64,000 bases of DNA from Mortierella sp. BCC40632 (GCA_011634665.1 WAEK01000004.1:2609501-2673500), one strand, 5' to 3'; shown: positions 53,401 through 63,885, counted from the stretch's first letter. Numbers and translations: made by a program. Notes: generated by a model not told the origin, from the sequence alone.

Positions 53401-54270
53401 TTGGGTTCCTAAGAACCCTTCTTCATCATCACATTGTCCCTGGCTTTTCCCAACAGCACTACTACTCCTACTAGTCTGTCCTCTGTTTTCAGGATCACAT
53501 CCTTCATAACTACTCTCGATACCCTTTTGACTGCACTCGCTCTCCTCTTTTGTGTGTTCTGTATCCTGTTCTTTTGAAAAATTATTCTCTGGACTCTGGG
53601 CCACCTCAACATCCAAAGAGCAAGTCTCGTCATCCTCTTGTTCAGCAGGCATATTGTCAAGCACAAGAGGGTCCAATTCTAGGCTGTCCTGTGAAAACCT
53701 TGGTGGTTGAACGTCGACATTGTATGGGGCCACAATCGAAGAGATACGCATCGTCTCTTCTGTGGTTCGGATAGGTACTACAGGGGACAGATTTGGTGCA
53801 GGGGACCATTCAGTGGTGGACGCTGGCTCTATAGGTGAGTCTACAGTCTCATGGGTAGGTGGAGAAGGTACAAACGCAGAAGGCGAGGGTACAATCTCAT
53901 CGATGGGTGGAGAAGGCGCCATTTCAGGGGCATGAAGTAAAATGGCTAGAGGTAGAGAGATAGGTGAAGGTGAATTTGTAGGTCCATGAGGTGAAGGGGC
54001 TGACTCTCGCATTCGCGGCGAGGCACCCGACGATGGTTCTGAATCAAAATGCTCACCCTGCTGTTCAGTAGCATTGCTACCATTCTCGGTCGTTGGATCG
54101 TCACGTTCAGAAGATTCTTCCAGCCGTCGACGGAGACGGCGACCATCGGACGAGTCGCTTTGAATTACCAGAGACGAATCTTGTGAGGTAGAGTTTAGCG
54201 GAGGGGAAGCGTCTGAACCTTGGTCCGCTGTCTCGCTCAGTTTTCGTTTTTCAGTCGATCGCGATGCCAT
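50473..54270 (-). CDS. Giant intrinsically disordered protein with Thr/Asn repeat tail, unknown
   Basis: A single open frame of 1,265 residues from the ATG at 54270 (MASRSTEKRKLSETADQGSD). The frame runs on upstream for 79 codons, but that part reads like leader. No domain is recognised. The composition shifts in blocks: Pro/Ser-rich (1-200), acidic (200-330 and 600-680), Ser-rich, a Pro/Thr/Ala low-complexity core (about 760-850), a basic nuclear-signal-like NRRKRKMMFKDDE followed by a long Glu/Asp run (about 915-950), two degenerate ~20-residue repeats with TKTR.QGQGQ, then an RR/SS-rich section. Near the C-terminus is about 60 residues of alternating Thr-Asn/Asp/Ala encoded by a hexanucleotide repeat. 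Absence of introns and 3.8 kb of open frame support it as a real gene. It may be nuclear. Confidence 0.72.
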   Translation of the reverse strand: MASRSTEKRKLSETADQGSDASPPLNSTSQDSSLVIQSDSSDGRRLRRRLEESSERDDPTTENGSNATEQQGEHFDSEPSSGASPRMRESAPSPHGPTNSPSPISLPLAILLHAPEMAPSPPIDEIVPSPSAFVPSPPTHETVDSPIEPASTTEWSPAPNLSPVVPIRTTEETMRISSIVAPYNVDVQPPRFSQDSLELDPLVLDNMPAEQEDDETCSLDVEVAQSPENNFSKEQDTEHTKEESECSQKGIESSYEGCDPENRGQTSRSSSAVGKSQGQCDDEEGFLGTQIKVEEEDNPRPKSKDILHVLYDSNDDGNGDYGCSFESIGEVMESGIVYSPHETTETRSSQKEAEFLASESGNDKGKQVVISSSPSTPISSLASSSASSSAVPTDTSFGPVRLPLKKDKARWGPYFKGDDTSGSSGSASSSSASSPFPLQEQLAPFQRPQQRLQRSLTMNELLNRQSDSDSSGSSLSSPPRSLDSRDHSSRNEEEETLPLAGHQFTPFSSDTTGSNPVANTNTDLSISFGSVPGISYIPYSGSSTGQIRNDETDAWLQFQELERRTAAEARLGQEPQPVVLVHPSTVSGSGGDLESQYHLFVDEGGYGENDNYEGKDEADEETHEADVEDGKDTDNKGIEEDCDKNNNDMPLEKEEDVVVETTETGNDQAVGPESNDDSRRIQTSQNLRPTAVNTSLVVQDADVEATATAADVVDVVVVAVVAAEIEAPAMTVVPTNEDHSQWCPSPSHSTMTPTSPLITLALPPPPPQPLPPLPPPPPTTTAAVTATATATTMTMTTAAAATTTAATTTATTAVATPSTSTSTSTTISTTTILPPNRRRTTRPTCEPISVARIAQSIQERQEVQSRADGVRSFLITDTAIPSTVAIHPVPTVVTRQGQSTRSRNSVSTTRNRRKRKMMFKDDEDADDEKEEGGEDEEEEDEDEDEEKEGTGRNRPRNKKNDEDEPKGGGRALSLTTRIRSPRRETQPTRDKTKGNEGTKTRDQGQGQDQTKGSERTKTRKQGQGQERDQGLSQGPTKRSRHESTLKQSTSPQRVSSPAMARTCLLPITTFSHRRSLACCSSSSSSPSPSPTAEIAPKSELSALAAHAIASKKKKTTTLLPARRIRTRAMAKEEATPPYWLRRRPPSILATLTNANANTKSKTKAKTNTNTNTNTNTDTNTDTNANANANADTNTNTDANTNTNTNTRTNTRTSASTSTNAQTNISRGTEQREASSTHREANNQSQSRHQGTSSRGSARGGRAPKT
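50640..50816 (-). repeat. Hexanucleotide (ATTCGT/ACGAAT) tandem repeat
   Basis: About 29 copies of ATTCGT and close variants (CGTATC, CATTCG). On the sense (minus) strand it encodes alternating Thr and Asn/Asp/Ala. The unit lacks stop codons in all six frames, so long mirror ORFs (Arg-Ile, Ser-Tyr, Phe-Val repeats) appear on both strands. Confidence 0.85.
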
Positions 54271-55355
54271 GGCACTGGCCTTTTTTCTTTTCTTTTCTGA
54301 AGACGGGTGAATGAAAGAGAGCGAGAGCGAGCGAAAGAGAGAGAAATAGAAGAAGGAGAATAAAAAAGGTCGAAGAGTGGGAATGGTGCTGCATAAATAA
54401 TGAGTTATCGTCAATCTCTGTCTATCCTTTCTCCACTTTGACACATCTTTCAGACTGTGGTTCTTTGTGAATTGAGTCAAGGCGAAAAGTAAGAGAAGAT
54501 CGCGCACGACGGGGTCATGGAGACATGCTCAGGGTGAAGTATCTGGTGTCTAGAGATTCGTGGATCCTAGGCGTGGTGACTCTGGGTCATTTAGCTGGCG
54601 ACCATTGTGGTGCCACCTTCTTCAGCCTTTTTACTACATGGCAGGTCGTCTCTCTCTCTCTATAATAATAATAATAAAAAAAAAAAAAAAAAAAAAAAAA
54701 GAAAGAAGAAAGAAAGCGGTGGTGCTCCTTGTTCCTGAAAACACTGTGGATCATGGTTCATTTGAGAGAGAGAGAGAGAGAGAGAAAAGAGTATAAGTGA
54801 GTGAGTAAGTGAGTGAATGAAAAAGGGCAAAAGGAGAATTTTATTGTCCTTTCTCCCCGGTCGATCCACGGTCAATCCACAGGACCACACATATGGATTT
54901 CCGACAATCCGGAGGACGATGCAATGTCCACGTTTTTTTTTATTAGTCTTGTTTTTTTATTTGCCGTCTCGTCGTCATTATAGCTTTACCACGGGTTCCA
55001 CCAGACGGGATAACTTTGGGTGCAAAGAGAACAGTCCTCTCTGTTGTCGACCGTTGGAAAAGAAAAAAAGGAAGAGTTTTTAGATCGACAGGTGGACAGG
55101 TACATACGGGATCGACCTACAGTAGTTCATGCTCCGTGGCCACATGTCCAACCCTCCCCCGAACGGATTAGGGCAATTGGACGGGAGACAGGGAAGGTGT
55201 GGGAATAAGGTTGTTACCCTTCTCTTCCTTCTTCATTCGCAAAGAAAAAAAAAGGGGGGGAGTATTGTTTTTTTTTTTGCGTCTAGCTCCTTTTGTGCAT
55301 GGAAGGGAAAGGGGGAACTCTTTGTGCCTTTAAAAACCGAGTAGGAGAGGGGCTG
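54271..55355. other. Intergenic / leader of the disordered-protein gene
   Basis: The pyrimidine-rich minus-strand leader (54290-54380) is followed by (TAA)n and a poly(A) run (54661-54700) and a (GA)n tract near 54766-54786. No gene seen. Confidence 0.5.
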
Positions 55356-55363
55356 TATAAAGG
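55356..55363 (+). promoter_or_regulatory. Orphan plus-strand TATA box
   Basis: TATAAAGG followed by about 200 nt of leader-like, C/T/A-rich sequence (55430-55560), closely resembling the leader of the TMEM198-like gene. The only thing downstream is the antisense of eS12, and no plus-strand ORF with coding character follows. Confidence 0.4.
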
Positions 55364-55666
55364 AAGAAGGCAAAGACAGCCCAGATCGGTTGGAGTGGAG
55401 TGAAGCAGCCTTTTTTTTTTTTTTTTTTCTCACTCATACTCATCTCGGGGGAAGAGCAAGATACTCCACAACACACATCTTTTCACTCTCTCGCTAACGC
55501 AACACCTCTCTCTCACTCTCACTCTCCAATTTAAACGATTAATCCACCAGATTCTCGATTCAAGTTTGTTCAAAGAAAAAAAAGAAAAAAAAAAAAAGGA
55601 TTCAACAACAAGCAGAGGGAATTGGTCGAGTCCCGGTTGCTAATTTTATTATAGATGAGGTGTTGT

Positions 55667-56205
55667 TTAGCGGGTCTTGAAGTACTCCAAGAGGACGTTC
55701 ATGGCCTCGGACTCCTCGCCAAAGTCCTTGACGACAACGCAGGAGCAGCCGACGACCTTGCGGGCATTGCCCTCACGGTCGATCTTGCAGAGACCAGCCC
55801 ACTCTCCGAGCTTCTTGGCATCCGAGACCTTGATAAGGTTGATGTTGTGCTCAGCGCAGAGAGCCTCGACGAGCTTGATATACTCCTTCTCAGTGCAGGT
55901 CTCGACGAGAACGGCCATGTGGGCCTGGCGTCTATTAGGGTGCAAAAAAGAGAGAAAGAAAAGGCCATGTTGGCAACAAAGAACATGGATCTGCCAGGAG
56001 CAATTGCTAACCGTAGATAGAGAAGAGATCTTGTTTGGTCTGTCTCTTACCTGTCAAGAGCCTTGGCGCACTCACGGAGACCACGGGCAAGGCCATCGTG
56101 GACAAGGGCGCGCTTCAAGACCTCCTGGAGGGCCTCCTCAACAGACATCTGGCCGCGGGGAGCAGCATCAGCGGCGACCTCGACTTCAACATGGGCATCA
56201 GACAT
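55667..56205 (-). CDS. RPS12: 40S ribosomal protein eS12
   Basis: Component of the small-subunit beak. Exons 56205-56051 and 55931-55667 (phase 2) give 139 residues, as expected for eS12. The acidic N-terminus [16 protein letters not shown] is followed by [20 protein letters not shown]. The intron interrupts the L7Ae-like fold at [16 protein letters not shown]. The C-terminal part has [25 protein letters not shown] and [15 protein letters not shown]. Codon use is strongly biased and GC-rich, as is usual for ribosomal proteins, in contrast with its neighbours. Confidence 0.97.
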
Positions 56206-57051
56206 GGTGGATATATTCAAGCTTGTGAAGGGATGACTATCAGAAGGTGAGAAGAGAAAGAGAAAAAGAAAGAAAGAGTGAGTCGGAGGAAAAGGTACGA
56301 GTTGGAGGAACGGGAGCGAGAATGTTGAAGGAAGAGATGAGATGGATGAGGTTCGACATTGATGTGTTCTTTTTTTGGGTGATGGTTCCTGAGAGTTGGG
56401 CGGATCTCTTTTTTGAATCTCGTTCCGATCTGGATCATGCACCGAGTGAAAATAATAATAACAATAATAATACAGGGAAGGAAGGAGAGAAGGACCCAGA
56501 GAATAGATCCGATGAGAGCTGGAGCCTGACTACAGCAGAGAAAATACTGTTTTGCTGGTCGATCGATAGTAGATGAAAAGGAGACTTTGCTCTGAATTGC
56601 AAACGAGATGCAAAGGGCATCCTCTTGTTTTTCTCTCTCTCTCTCTCTCTCTCCTTCCCGTGTCCTGAGATCTGTATCTGGATCTGGAAAGAGAGAAAGA
56701 AAGAGACAGGGGCGCGGAAGACCTCTCGCCCTTTCTCATTCTCCTTTCCCGAAAGGCGGATCGATCCCTAGCAGATCGCAAACTTACATGACACAAAGTG
56801 AAAGAGCAAACGCAGCAAAATTTTCGCTGCCTTTTTAAACCGATGCTCAGACCTGAAAATCCAGCGGTCTTAGCATTTTTTAAAAAAAAATCTTCTACGT
56901 CACCGTATTTTTTCTCAACTTCTCTTCTCTCCTCTCCTCTCCTCTCCTCTTCTCCTCTTCTCTTCTCTCTGTTCTCTGTGCCATCTTCCCATTGCATCTC
57001 CGTCTCGTCTCTTGCCCAATTTGTCTGGTATGTGATGCAATCCTTTTGTCC
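56206..57051. other. Intergenic upstream of eS12
   Basis: Contains the minus-strand CT-rich leader of eS12 (56250-56290), an (AAT)n tract at 56451-56471 and a (CTCTT)-rich block at 56915-56970. No gene seen. Confidence 0.5.
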
Positions 57052-57398
57052 CTTTGTAGAAACACCTTGTCATTAGCGGTCGACCTCTTTAGCTCCAGCA
57101 GATACACCTCGGTCTCTGCCGACGACTCTGCCGACCGGGAGGTGACTGCGACAAGGTGGCCATCAGGAGGGTGCTTTTGGCAATGTCATTCCTGGCGCCA
57201 TTTGATCCTTCTGTTGGTACAATACATGGGCTCTTTTGCAGAGACACCTTGTCATTAGTGGTTGGTCTCTTTAGCTCCAGCAGATACACCTCGGTCTCTA
57301 CCGACGACTCTGCCGACCGGGAGGCGACTGCGACAAGGTGGTCATCAGGAGGGTGCTTTTGGCAATGCCATTCCTGGTGCCATTTGATCCTTCTGTTG
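57052..57398 (+). repeat. Imperfect 165-bp direct duplication
   Basis: 57052-57216 and 57234-57398 are copies 182 bp apart with about ten mismatches. Both contain AGCTCCAGCAGATACACCTC and CATTTGATCCTTCTGTTG. The 17-bp spacer is unrelated. The offset is not a multiple of three, so a tandem protein repeat is unlikely. It lies about 110 bp upstream of the broken accessory gene. Confidence 0.9.
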
Positions 57399-57505
57399 AT
57401 TACTCTTGCAATGGTTTTTGGAGCGAGGTTCTATTTTGGTTAGGTCTTATTATTAATAACTTAATTCGTACTGTTCACGCTGAGAGTACATCTAGAAACT
57501 CGTAA

Positions 57506-59026
57506 ATGGTGGATGCCCGGCTCCAGTGGGTGCTTTCAAAGGATGAGGCCGAGGAGCATGTGACCTTTGTCACGTTCGTGAAGAAGTACCGATTCAGCGA
57601 CAGACAGTCAGCAACAGACGCATACTTGTCTCTCATCAGCTCTAGCCGAATTCGTCAAAGTCGACAGGCGAAACTCCGTGAAGCGTTCGATTCCTTTCCG
57701 AAGGATCATGAGGAAGATTTCTGGAGCAGTCGCGCTTTACAGCTTAATAGTCAGATTACCTCCAAGAAAGCAGCAGTTCTTGTTCAGGACGTAGGTCTAC
57801 GGCAAGCCGAGTCAGCATACATCCATTAATCCTCGAAAATCAATGTTGGCGCCGTCCCTATCGAGCCAACACCTGATCCGAAAATGGGCGAAAAGAGAGA
57901 CGTTGTTGAAAACAATGCCGAAGAGGTAGCGATATCCCCTTCATCTGCCACCCCCTCGGATCCGATAAATATGACCGATTCAACTGACTCATCGGAGCGT
58001 CAGATCCCGATAAAGAAACGCAAGTTTAAACAGAAAGGCCTCTCCAATGAGGTAAGTTACAGATCCCATGCTCCATCGGATTTATCACGATGTTTCTTCT
58101 TCAATCCGGCACCCTGACAGGTATACCTTCCTCAAAGGACGTCTATGAGAAGACCGCTGCGTCAACCGAAGAGTGCCATCATTGTTTGGAGGAATTCGAG
58201 ACAATGGTCGAGAGCCTCGACCGACAACACTTCGGGAGACTAAAATGCGGTGGTCGATACGTCGAGGACGTTCTTATCGAGGCAGCTCGACGCGTATGCC
58301 AAGTACAGCAGTAAGTACGACTGTTTGAGAGTTCGTTAGGGTGCCCGCTATGTTTTATCGATGTTTAAATAGGCTATTGCAAAATAGTATTTGGAACAAG
58401 CACAAAAGGGAAATGGCTCGCACCGCTTGGCCGGCACGGTTGTTAAACCGGATTGGGAAAGGGGATAAGGGGGACAATCCAACCAATGCGCGTCAACCGA
58501 TCTCCTTGAAGAAGGAAAGAAAGGAACAAAGTGATACAAAAGATCTGGGAACGAACAATATCTAGCTGCAGGGTCTCGCCTGTGGGGCGAATTAACAGGC
58601 GGACCTGCTCTAGAAGGTAAGTGTTCAAACTAACGGATCGAGAAGAAAGAGGAAAAAAAAGAACTGTTCTTTATAAAATGCTGTAAGGGGGTGCTTTTTA
58701 AATACCCTCCTGGAAGATCTTCCTAATGCATTTACTACACTACACTATACAACCACGCAAGCCATATCCACTCTCTTATCATCCAAACAGAGGATAAGTT
58801 CACGCGAGATTTATTCTGCGAGGATGAATGGTCAGAGATCTGTCACACCAATTGGAAGGCACTTCCAGATCCCCCACATTCAGCCTTGAGCTATCTCGAT
58901 ACATTCAACAAAAGCACTCTCGAGGAGCTTCACAAAGCTGCTGATTCTCACCTACCAATCTCTGGATCTTACCGGCACGAGCAGCATTGGGTCTTCCGAT
59001 GGATACGGATAACGGTTGAGACTTGG
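57506..59026 (+). pseudogene. Degraded multi-exon accessory gene, unknown family
   Basis: Exon-like blocks follow one another. 57506-58051 reads MVDARLQWVLSKDEAEEHVT... and is interrupted by TAA at 57827-57829, after which the same frame continues (SSKINVGAVPIEPTPDPK) to KKRKFKQKGLSNE and a GTAAGT donor. 58121-58310 reads IPSSKDVYEKTAASTEECHH..., one base out of phase with the previous block. 58373-58565 joins in frame through a 62-nt intron (QVQ|LLQNSIWNKHK) and then stops. 58791-59026 reads DKFTRDLFCEDEWSEICHTN... to WVFRWIRITVETW and a GTAAGG donor. Neighbouring blocks have codon-like composition and good splice sites, but at least one nonsense and one frameshift are needed. A basic cluster suggests nuclear targeting. 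I cannot name the family. Confidence 0.5.
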
Positions 59027-59649
59027 TAAGGGTAGCCGGTTGACTTTTTATCATGCTCTCTGGGAGTGCGTTTATTTCTCTATGCTACAGCACAAGGTGG
59101 TATGCATCCACACTCCTCTCCTCTCCTTTCGTTATTGTTTAGCTCATCTACTTGGCGATGTTGCCTTTTTTTTTTTTTCTCTCTCTCTCTCCACAAAAGG
59201 CTTGGTCTATACTGCTATCTGAACAAAGACATCCGGACCAATATCACACGAGCCACTGGAGAAATGAGGTTTTTCAAGTCTTCTTATCAAATACGGGTAT
59301 GGGGACTGAACTCTTGGTAATTTAGGGACGACATTCTTCTCTTTTTCTCCAGTCCTTAAAAGAGCCATAGATTTGCCAAGGATTTGTTCTGCCTGTGTTG
59401 ACTGAGGTTGAGATGTTGTTAAGAATGAGGATGAGGATAATTGGTTCAATTTGTCCTTTTGTGGAACCAAAGCCTGATGATTATAGATCCAAGTCAGTAG
59501 CTTCTCGTGTTTTCAAAAAAAAAAAAAAAGGAAGGATACACACACACAAACATAAAAATAATAAAAAAGAGGTTACAGCTTACTATGACCGACTGGATCT
59601 TTTCTGGGCATCGTTTCACGTACATGCTGGCAAAACTTGTGGGACTCTC
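59027..59649. other. Non-coding remnant between two pseudogenes
   Basis: Possibly the tail of the preceding broken gene (frame fragments near 59040-59100), with a poly(T) at about 59166-59179 and a poly(A) at 59517-59529. Nothing firm. Confidence 0.4.
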
Positions 59650-61392
59650 CTCCTATGACCAATTCCAGCTTTAGAACCTCCAAGTTCCTCATGAACCTGA
59701 TGGACTCAAACCTGTTAGGCGCGGTCGTCTCAGCCTCGACAATTTCCAGACCGGTAAGAGAGTTAACTCATCGGATTTGATACTGTGCAAATCCAAATTT
59801 GAAGAGCTCGAGTTGCATAGGATCATAAGATTCGCAAGCACGGGGCATGGATCGAACGACCCAAACGAAGCTGGTCCTCCAAACGAAATGTTGATCTCGC
59901 GTACTTTTTGGGAGATACCAGTCCAAGTCAATAGTGGTCGCTCTGGGAATCGTTTGCAGGGCTTGGAATTCTCTGCACAGGTGACTCTCTAAAGAACTCT
60001 CTGGATGAGTAGGACCCCATTAGATCTTGCGTGACCTCAGTCTTCTCGAGACTCTTTCCAGAGATCGAAAATCAAATCATCGAGTGCGTAGACAAGAATC
60101 CGGTAGTCTCGAGTCGACTCTAGCTCCAGGTCTGAAAGCTTGGTCAGGGGTCGTTGCGAACCCGCCCACTCTTGGGGGGTTTCCTGTATGATCCATAGTA
60201 GTAGAGCAAGGGTTGGCCCATTGAAACAACGAGTTATGCCTAACTTTTATAAAAAGCTTCTGAAGCTCAGGACAACGTCGAAAAAAAAATGCTTCCATTT
60301 CTAGGCCCTCACCAGCACCCCAACGATAAGTGTCATTATCCGCAAAGGATACGAGAGACTCGGTGTTGATGTGATAGGAGTTCTCATAGGACCATGGGAA
60401 CGGAGATGCATTGATCGACCTTGGATGATGGAGCGTCCTATACAACAAATGTTGCGGACATTCGATGGATCTCCAAATTTGACGTAACTCTAGCCATTTC
60501 TCTAGCTACTGTACACTCTTAATCGAGTAACGAAGGCACCACTAATGTGAAACTCAAGGTTTAGTCGACGTTTGGAAGGAAACGCTTTGTTTAGAGAAAT
60601 AAGCTTTGCAGCGTGCTTTGTGAGTGCAAAGTTGTTGTCAATAAGGTTATCCATATGGATAGTCAGGGTCTGGAGACTGGGCATCCTGGTGGCGAATTGG
60701 GTATAAAAGGCAGCCTCGTGTAAGCTAAAACCAAGACTAGTGTGATATGTCGATGATTACGCCAAAGCAAGAATTGAACGATGCCGCCGTCTGGAAATTT
60801 TTCTGGTGGTCATAGACCTTTTTGTTCCAGTTCTGTCTTTGCAAAAAAGTGGTTGGTCGTATCTCGGATCCGTCGCATGGCCATTGATTGACGGACTAGG
60901 TCAACATTGACACAGGCGAGGTCATGTATGGAAAGGGAGACAAAGATAACTAAAGTGGTCGACTGTCATCCACTGTGAGAATGAAGAGGTGGGTTGAATA
61001 AAAGACTCGGAAAGCACCAGACCATGCTCGGCCAGAATTGAATCAAATCCCACTAGAAATTCGGTTCCATGGAAAGAAGCTGGCTTCTCTCCCACCTCGT
61101 TCTCGCCCTGATTTAACAGCACTTTTTTTTTCGTTCCAACCATTCGCACTGTAATGCTGAGTAAAAGATAAGAGCCAGACGAAGTTCGCATGGACGGAAT
61201 CCCTGTTGATCGCGGGTTCTTAAATATATGGCTGGATCGAAGAGCGTCCGTTTCATCAACATCTTCAAGGCCACCTCAAAGAAGAGCCGGTTCACGGTCA
61301 AGATGCTAAAGAGCATCTTGTAGTTGGAGTAGAGCTGTTGGATAACAATAAAGAGACATTCGTAGTGCAGTTTCTGTTGCCTAATGCGCTCT

Positions 61393-61433
<41 letters not shown>

Positions 61434-61600
61434 AGAGAATATTTGACTGCGATGTCGTGTCATCCTCTCTTGTATCTCGAAGAACCAGCTCTGCCAGGTG
61501 ACGATTCGCTTGCAACTGGAGTCTGACACTGGAGAATGCTTTGGTGGTTTGGAGCCCTTGATTGAAGTCTCTGATAGCGCTCAACAAGGATAAGCCAGCG
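59650..61600 (-). pseudogene. Degraded F-box/LRR-type gene
   Basis: Minus-strand fragments in order. Around 61330-61120 is an F-box-like stretch (MLFSILTVNRLFFEVALKML). 60684-60502 encodes MPSLQTLTIHMDNLIDNNFA, an LRR-like piece. 60448-60077 encodes FADNDTYRWGAG and FFFRRCPELQKLFIKV. A different frame then carries LELESTRDYRILVYALDDLI and FDLWKESRED before a stop. 59931-59689 contains further Leu-rich sequence. The changes of frame and stops mean no intact protein exists. The fragment order is that of fungal F-box/LRR proteins. A 34-nt poly(A) run (61397-61430) sits near its 5' end. Confidence 0.6.
61397..61430 (+). repeat. Poly(A)34
   Basis: A homopolymer of 34 A followed by GAGAGAGA, next to the F-box-like fragment of the pseudogene. 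Confidence 0.8.
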
Positions 61601-63795
61601 ATAGGCGGACAGGATCGATCACTTTGTCTCCCACATTGCCACTCCCACCTTAAATCTCGACAGTTGGCCAGAAGTAAAAGTCATGGCATCAAATTGGGTT
61701 GTCTCTTTGAGATTTTGTTTACTGTTTATGGTCATGGAGATGTGAAGGGTGCTGTCAACAAATCTGTCCCTTTTTCTTTTATGGTCGGACAGATATATTC
61801 CAGCATAGGAGAGACGAGACAGGACAGAGATGCTCCCACTAGACTATCGACACACTCATCTGCCCAGGTCGAAGGGAGTTGCTCCGAGGCTAAGGATGAA
61901 CAGCTGTAGGCCGCAGGGGCCAGTTGACTGTTCTGCAGGGGAATCTGTCCAGATCGATCGTATCAGGACATCCTCCCTTCCAGTCGTTGGTATTTCAAGC
62001 TCCGAGAGAGAGAGAGAGAGAGAGAAAGAGAAAGAGAAAGAGAGCTCTCTGATCTGAAGTGAGTTTGGAGAGAATGGTTTATTGCTATGGTGCCATGGGG
62101 GGAGCCATGGTCCCATGCCTCGTCTTGTTCTCTGCCATTTCCACACAAGGGTCGGGAAGAGGACACCAAGAGATAAAGCAGTAATCAGAGACATTGCTGA
62201 GGCCTATTCGTCCACTGCTACACACACACACACAGCGACATGGCGCTGGGTTCTAGCCGAGGGACCAATTGAAACGTCAGAGAATAGGACTGCGGAGAAA
62301 GAGAAAGAGAAAGAGAGAGGTTTGGACCAGCCATGTTGGGACCCAAAGGATGGTGAGTGCGCTTTGCAGGTGTCAATAAGGAACTCGACAAGTGTGTTCC
62401 TGGATACCTCTCACTCTTCTTTCTCTCTCTCTCTCTCTCTCTCTCTTTCTCCTATAATTACTGCCATACAATAATTTTGTTTCTGTATCTATTGGTTGCT
62501 CACTGCAATAATGTCTTCCTCTATGGAGAGAGCTACATTGTGATTGGAATCGTCATGCTCCAAAGAAGAAGGAAGGAAGGAAGAATAAAAAAAAAAAAAA
62601 AAAGGTACACTCTTATTTGCAAAAGCCCAGACCAGCTATGATCTGCACGCTGACATGAACACCCAATATACAGCCTTCCTGAAAAGAAGCCAGGGAGAAA
62701 GTGGGCCCAAACTTACGCCGAACGAGAATGCGAAACGAAGAGAGAGAGAAAGAGGATGACGTCAATTACGCGGGCAAATGGTCCCCCGTAGCACAGATGG
62801 CTCCTGACAGCACTGCAATCTCAAGAGAAGGCTCTCAGCAGCGACAGTAGCAGTAGTAGCAGCAGCAGCGGCAGCAACGGAGAGGGAGAAAGAGGCAGAG
62901 ACTGAGAAAGAGAGAGTAAGAGAGAAGTGAGTGAGTGAGTGAAAAGAGAAAAGAAAAAGAGGCCCTTCTTGCTTGATCAAGCATTCAGGTGAGGGACGGT
63001 GGAATAGCTTCATGTCGACATGAGGAGCATGAGCATGTGCTTTCCAAGCTGTCCTTGTGAATCGACGCGTGGTCTCTTTCAATTTCTCTCGGGGTAGACC
63101 TGTGTATGTTGGCTAATCCCAGTTGTGTTGTGTGGTGCGTGCCTTTTTATTTTTCTCTTTTCTCTCTTTCTCTTACTCCCCCTCGTCCCCCTTGACCGAT
63201 GCTCGGTATGGATAGGAACGGGTGCTGACAACAGGAGGAGGAGAAGAGAGATTTCTTGTTCTGCGCATGCAGCCAAGCACGCCCTAATAATTGTGTAGTC
63301 TTTCTCTTGCAGTGCTACGTGATGACCTCCTCGGGGAGAGAGAGAGTAAGAGAGAGAGAGAGAGTAAGAGAGAGAGAGAGAGTAAGAGAGAGAGAGAGAA
63401 AGAAAGAAAGAGAGAGAGAGAGAGACTCCCTGGAGTGGGTGTTTGGCTAGAGGAGGCGTTTCATGGGTGCAGCATCGCACCTTTTTCTTCTTATTCGAAT
63501 TAGCCCATGGATAGGGAGGAAGAGGAGGAAGAAGAAGAGTGTTGCATCGCCTTTTTCTCTCTCTCTCGACTCTTGGCCACACACGTACTCTCTCTCTTTC
63601 TCTCTCTCTCCTTCTCTCCTTTCTTCTTCTTCTTCTCTTTGTTCATTCGTTCGTTCATTCTCTTTCTCTTTCACTCCCGTTCGTTCATTCGTTTGTCCAT
63701 TCATTCTCATTCTCAGTCTCAGTCTCACTCTTACCCTCACTCTCACTCTCACTCTCATTCATACCCTCACTCCCACTCCCACTCTCTCACCTTCT

Positions 63796-63830
<35 letters not shown>

Positions 63831-63885
63831 TCTCTCTCCTTCTCCATTCTTCTAGGCGTCCTCATCCCCATTCCATCAGGGCGCC
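61601..63885. other. 2.3-kb intergenic region with GA/CT microsatellites
   Basis: No gene recognised. Repeats include (GA)n at about 62006-62042, (CT)n at about 62420-62446, a poly(A) at 62587-62603, an unusual (GA)n/GTAA-interrupted repeat at 63340-63423, and a pyrimidine-rich block with (CTCACT)n at 63715-63840 leading into the next gene. Confidence 0.6.

Noticed and set aside
57052..57398. Tandem protein repeat encoded by the duplicated segment
   Set aside because: The 182-bp offset is not a multiple of three and the open frames lack codon-like composition, so it is treated as non-coding DNA.
63336..63450. CRISPR-like array (regularly spaced units)
   Set aside because: The units are GA dinucleotide repeats with GTAA interruptions. 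There are no unique spacers and the genome is eukaryotic.
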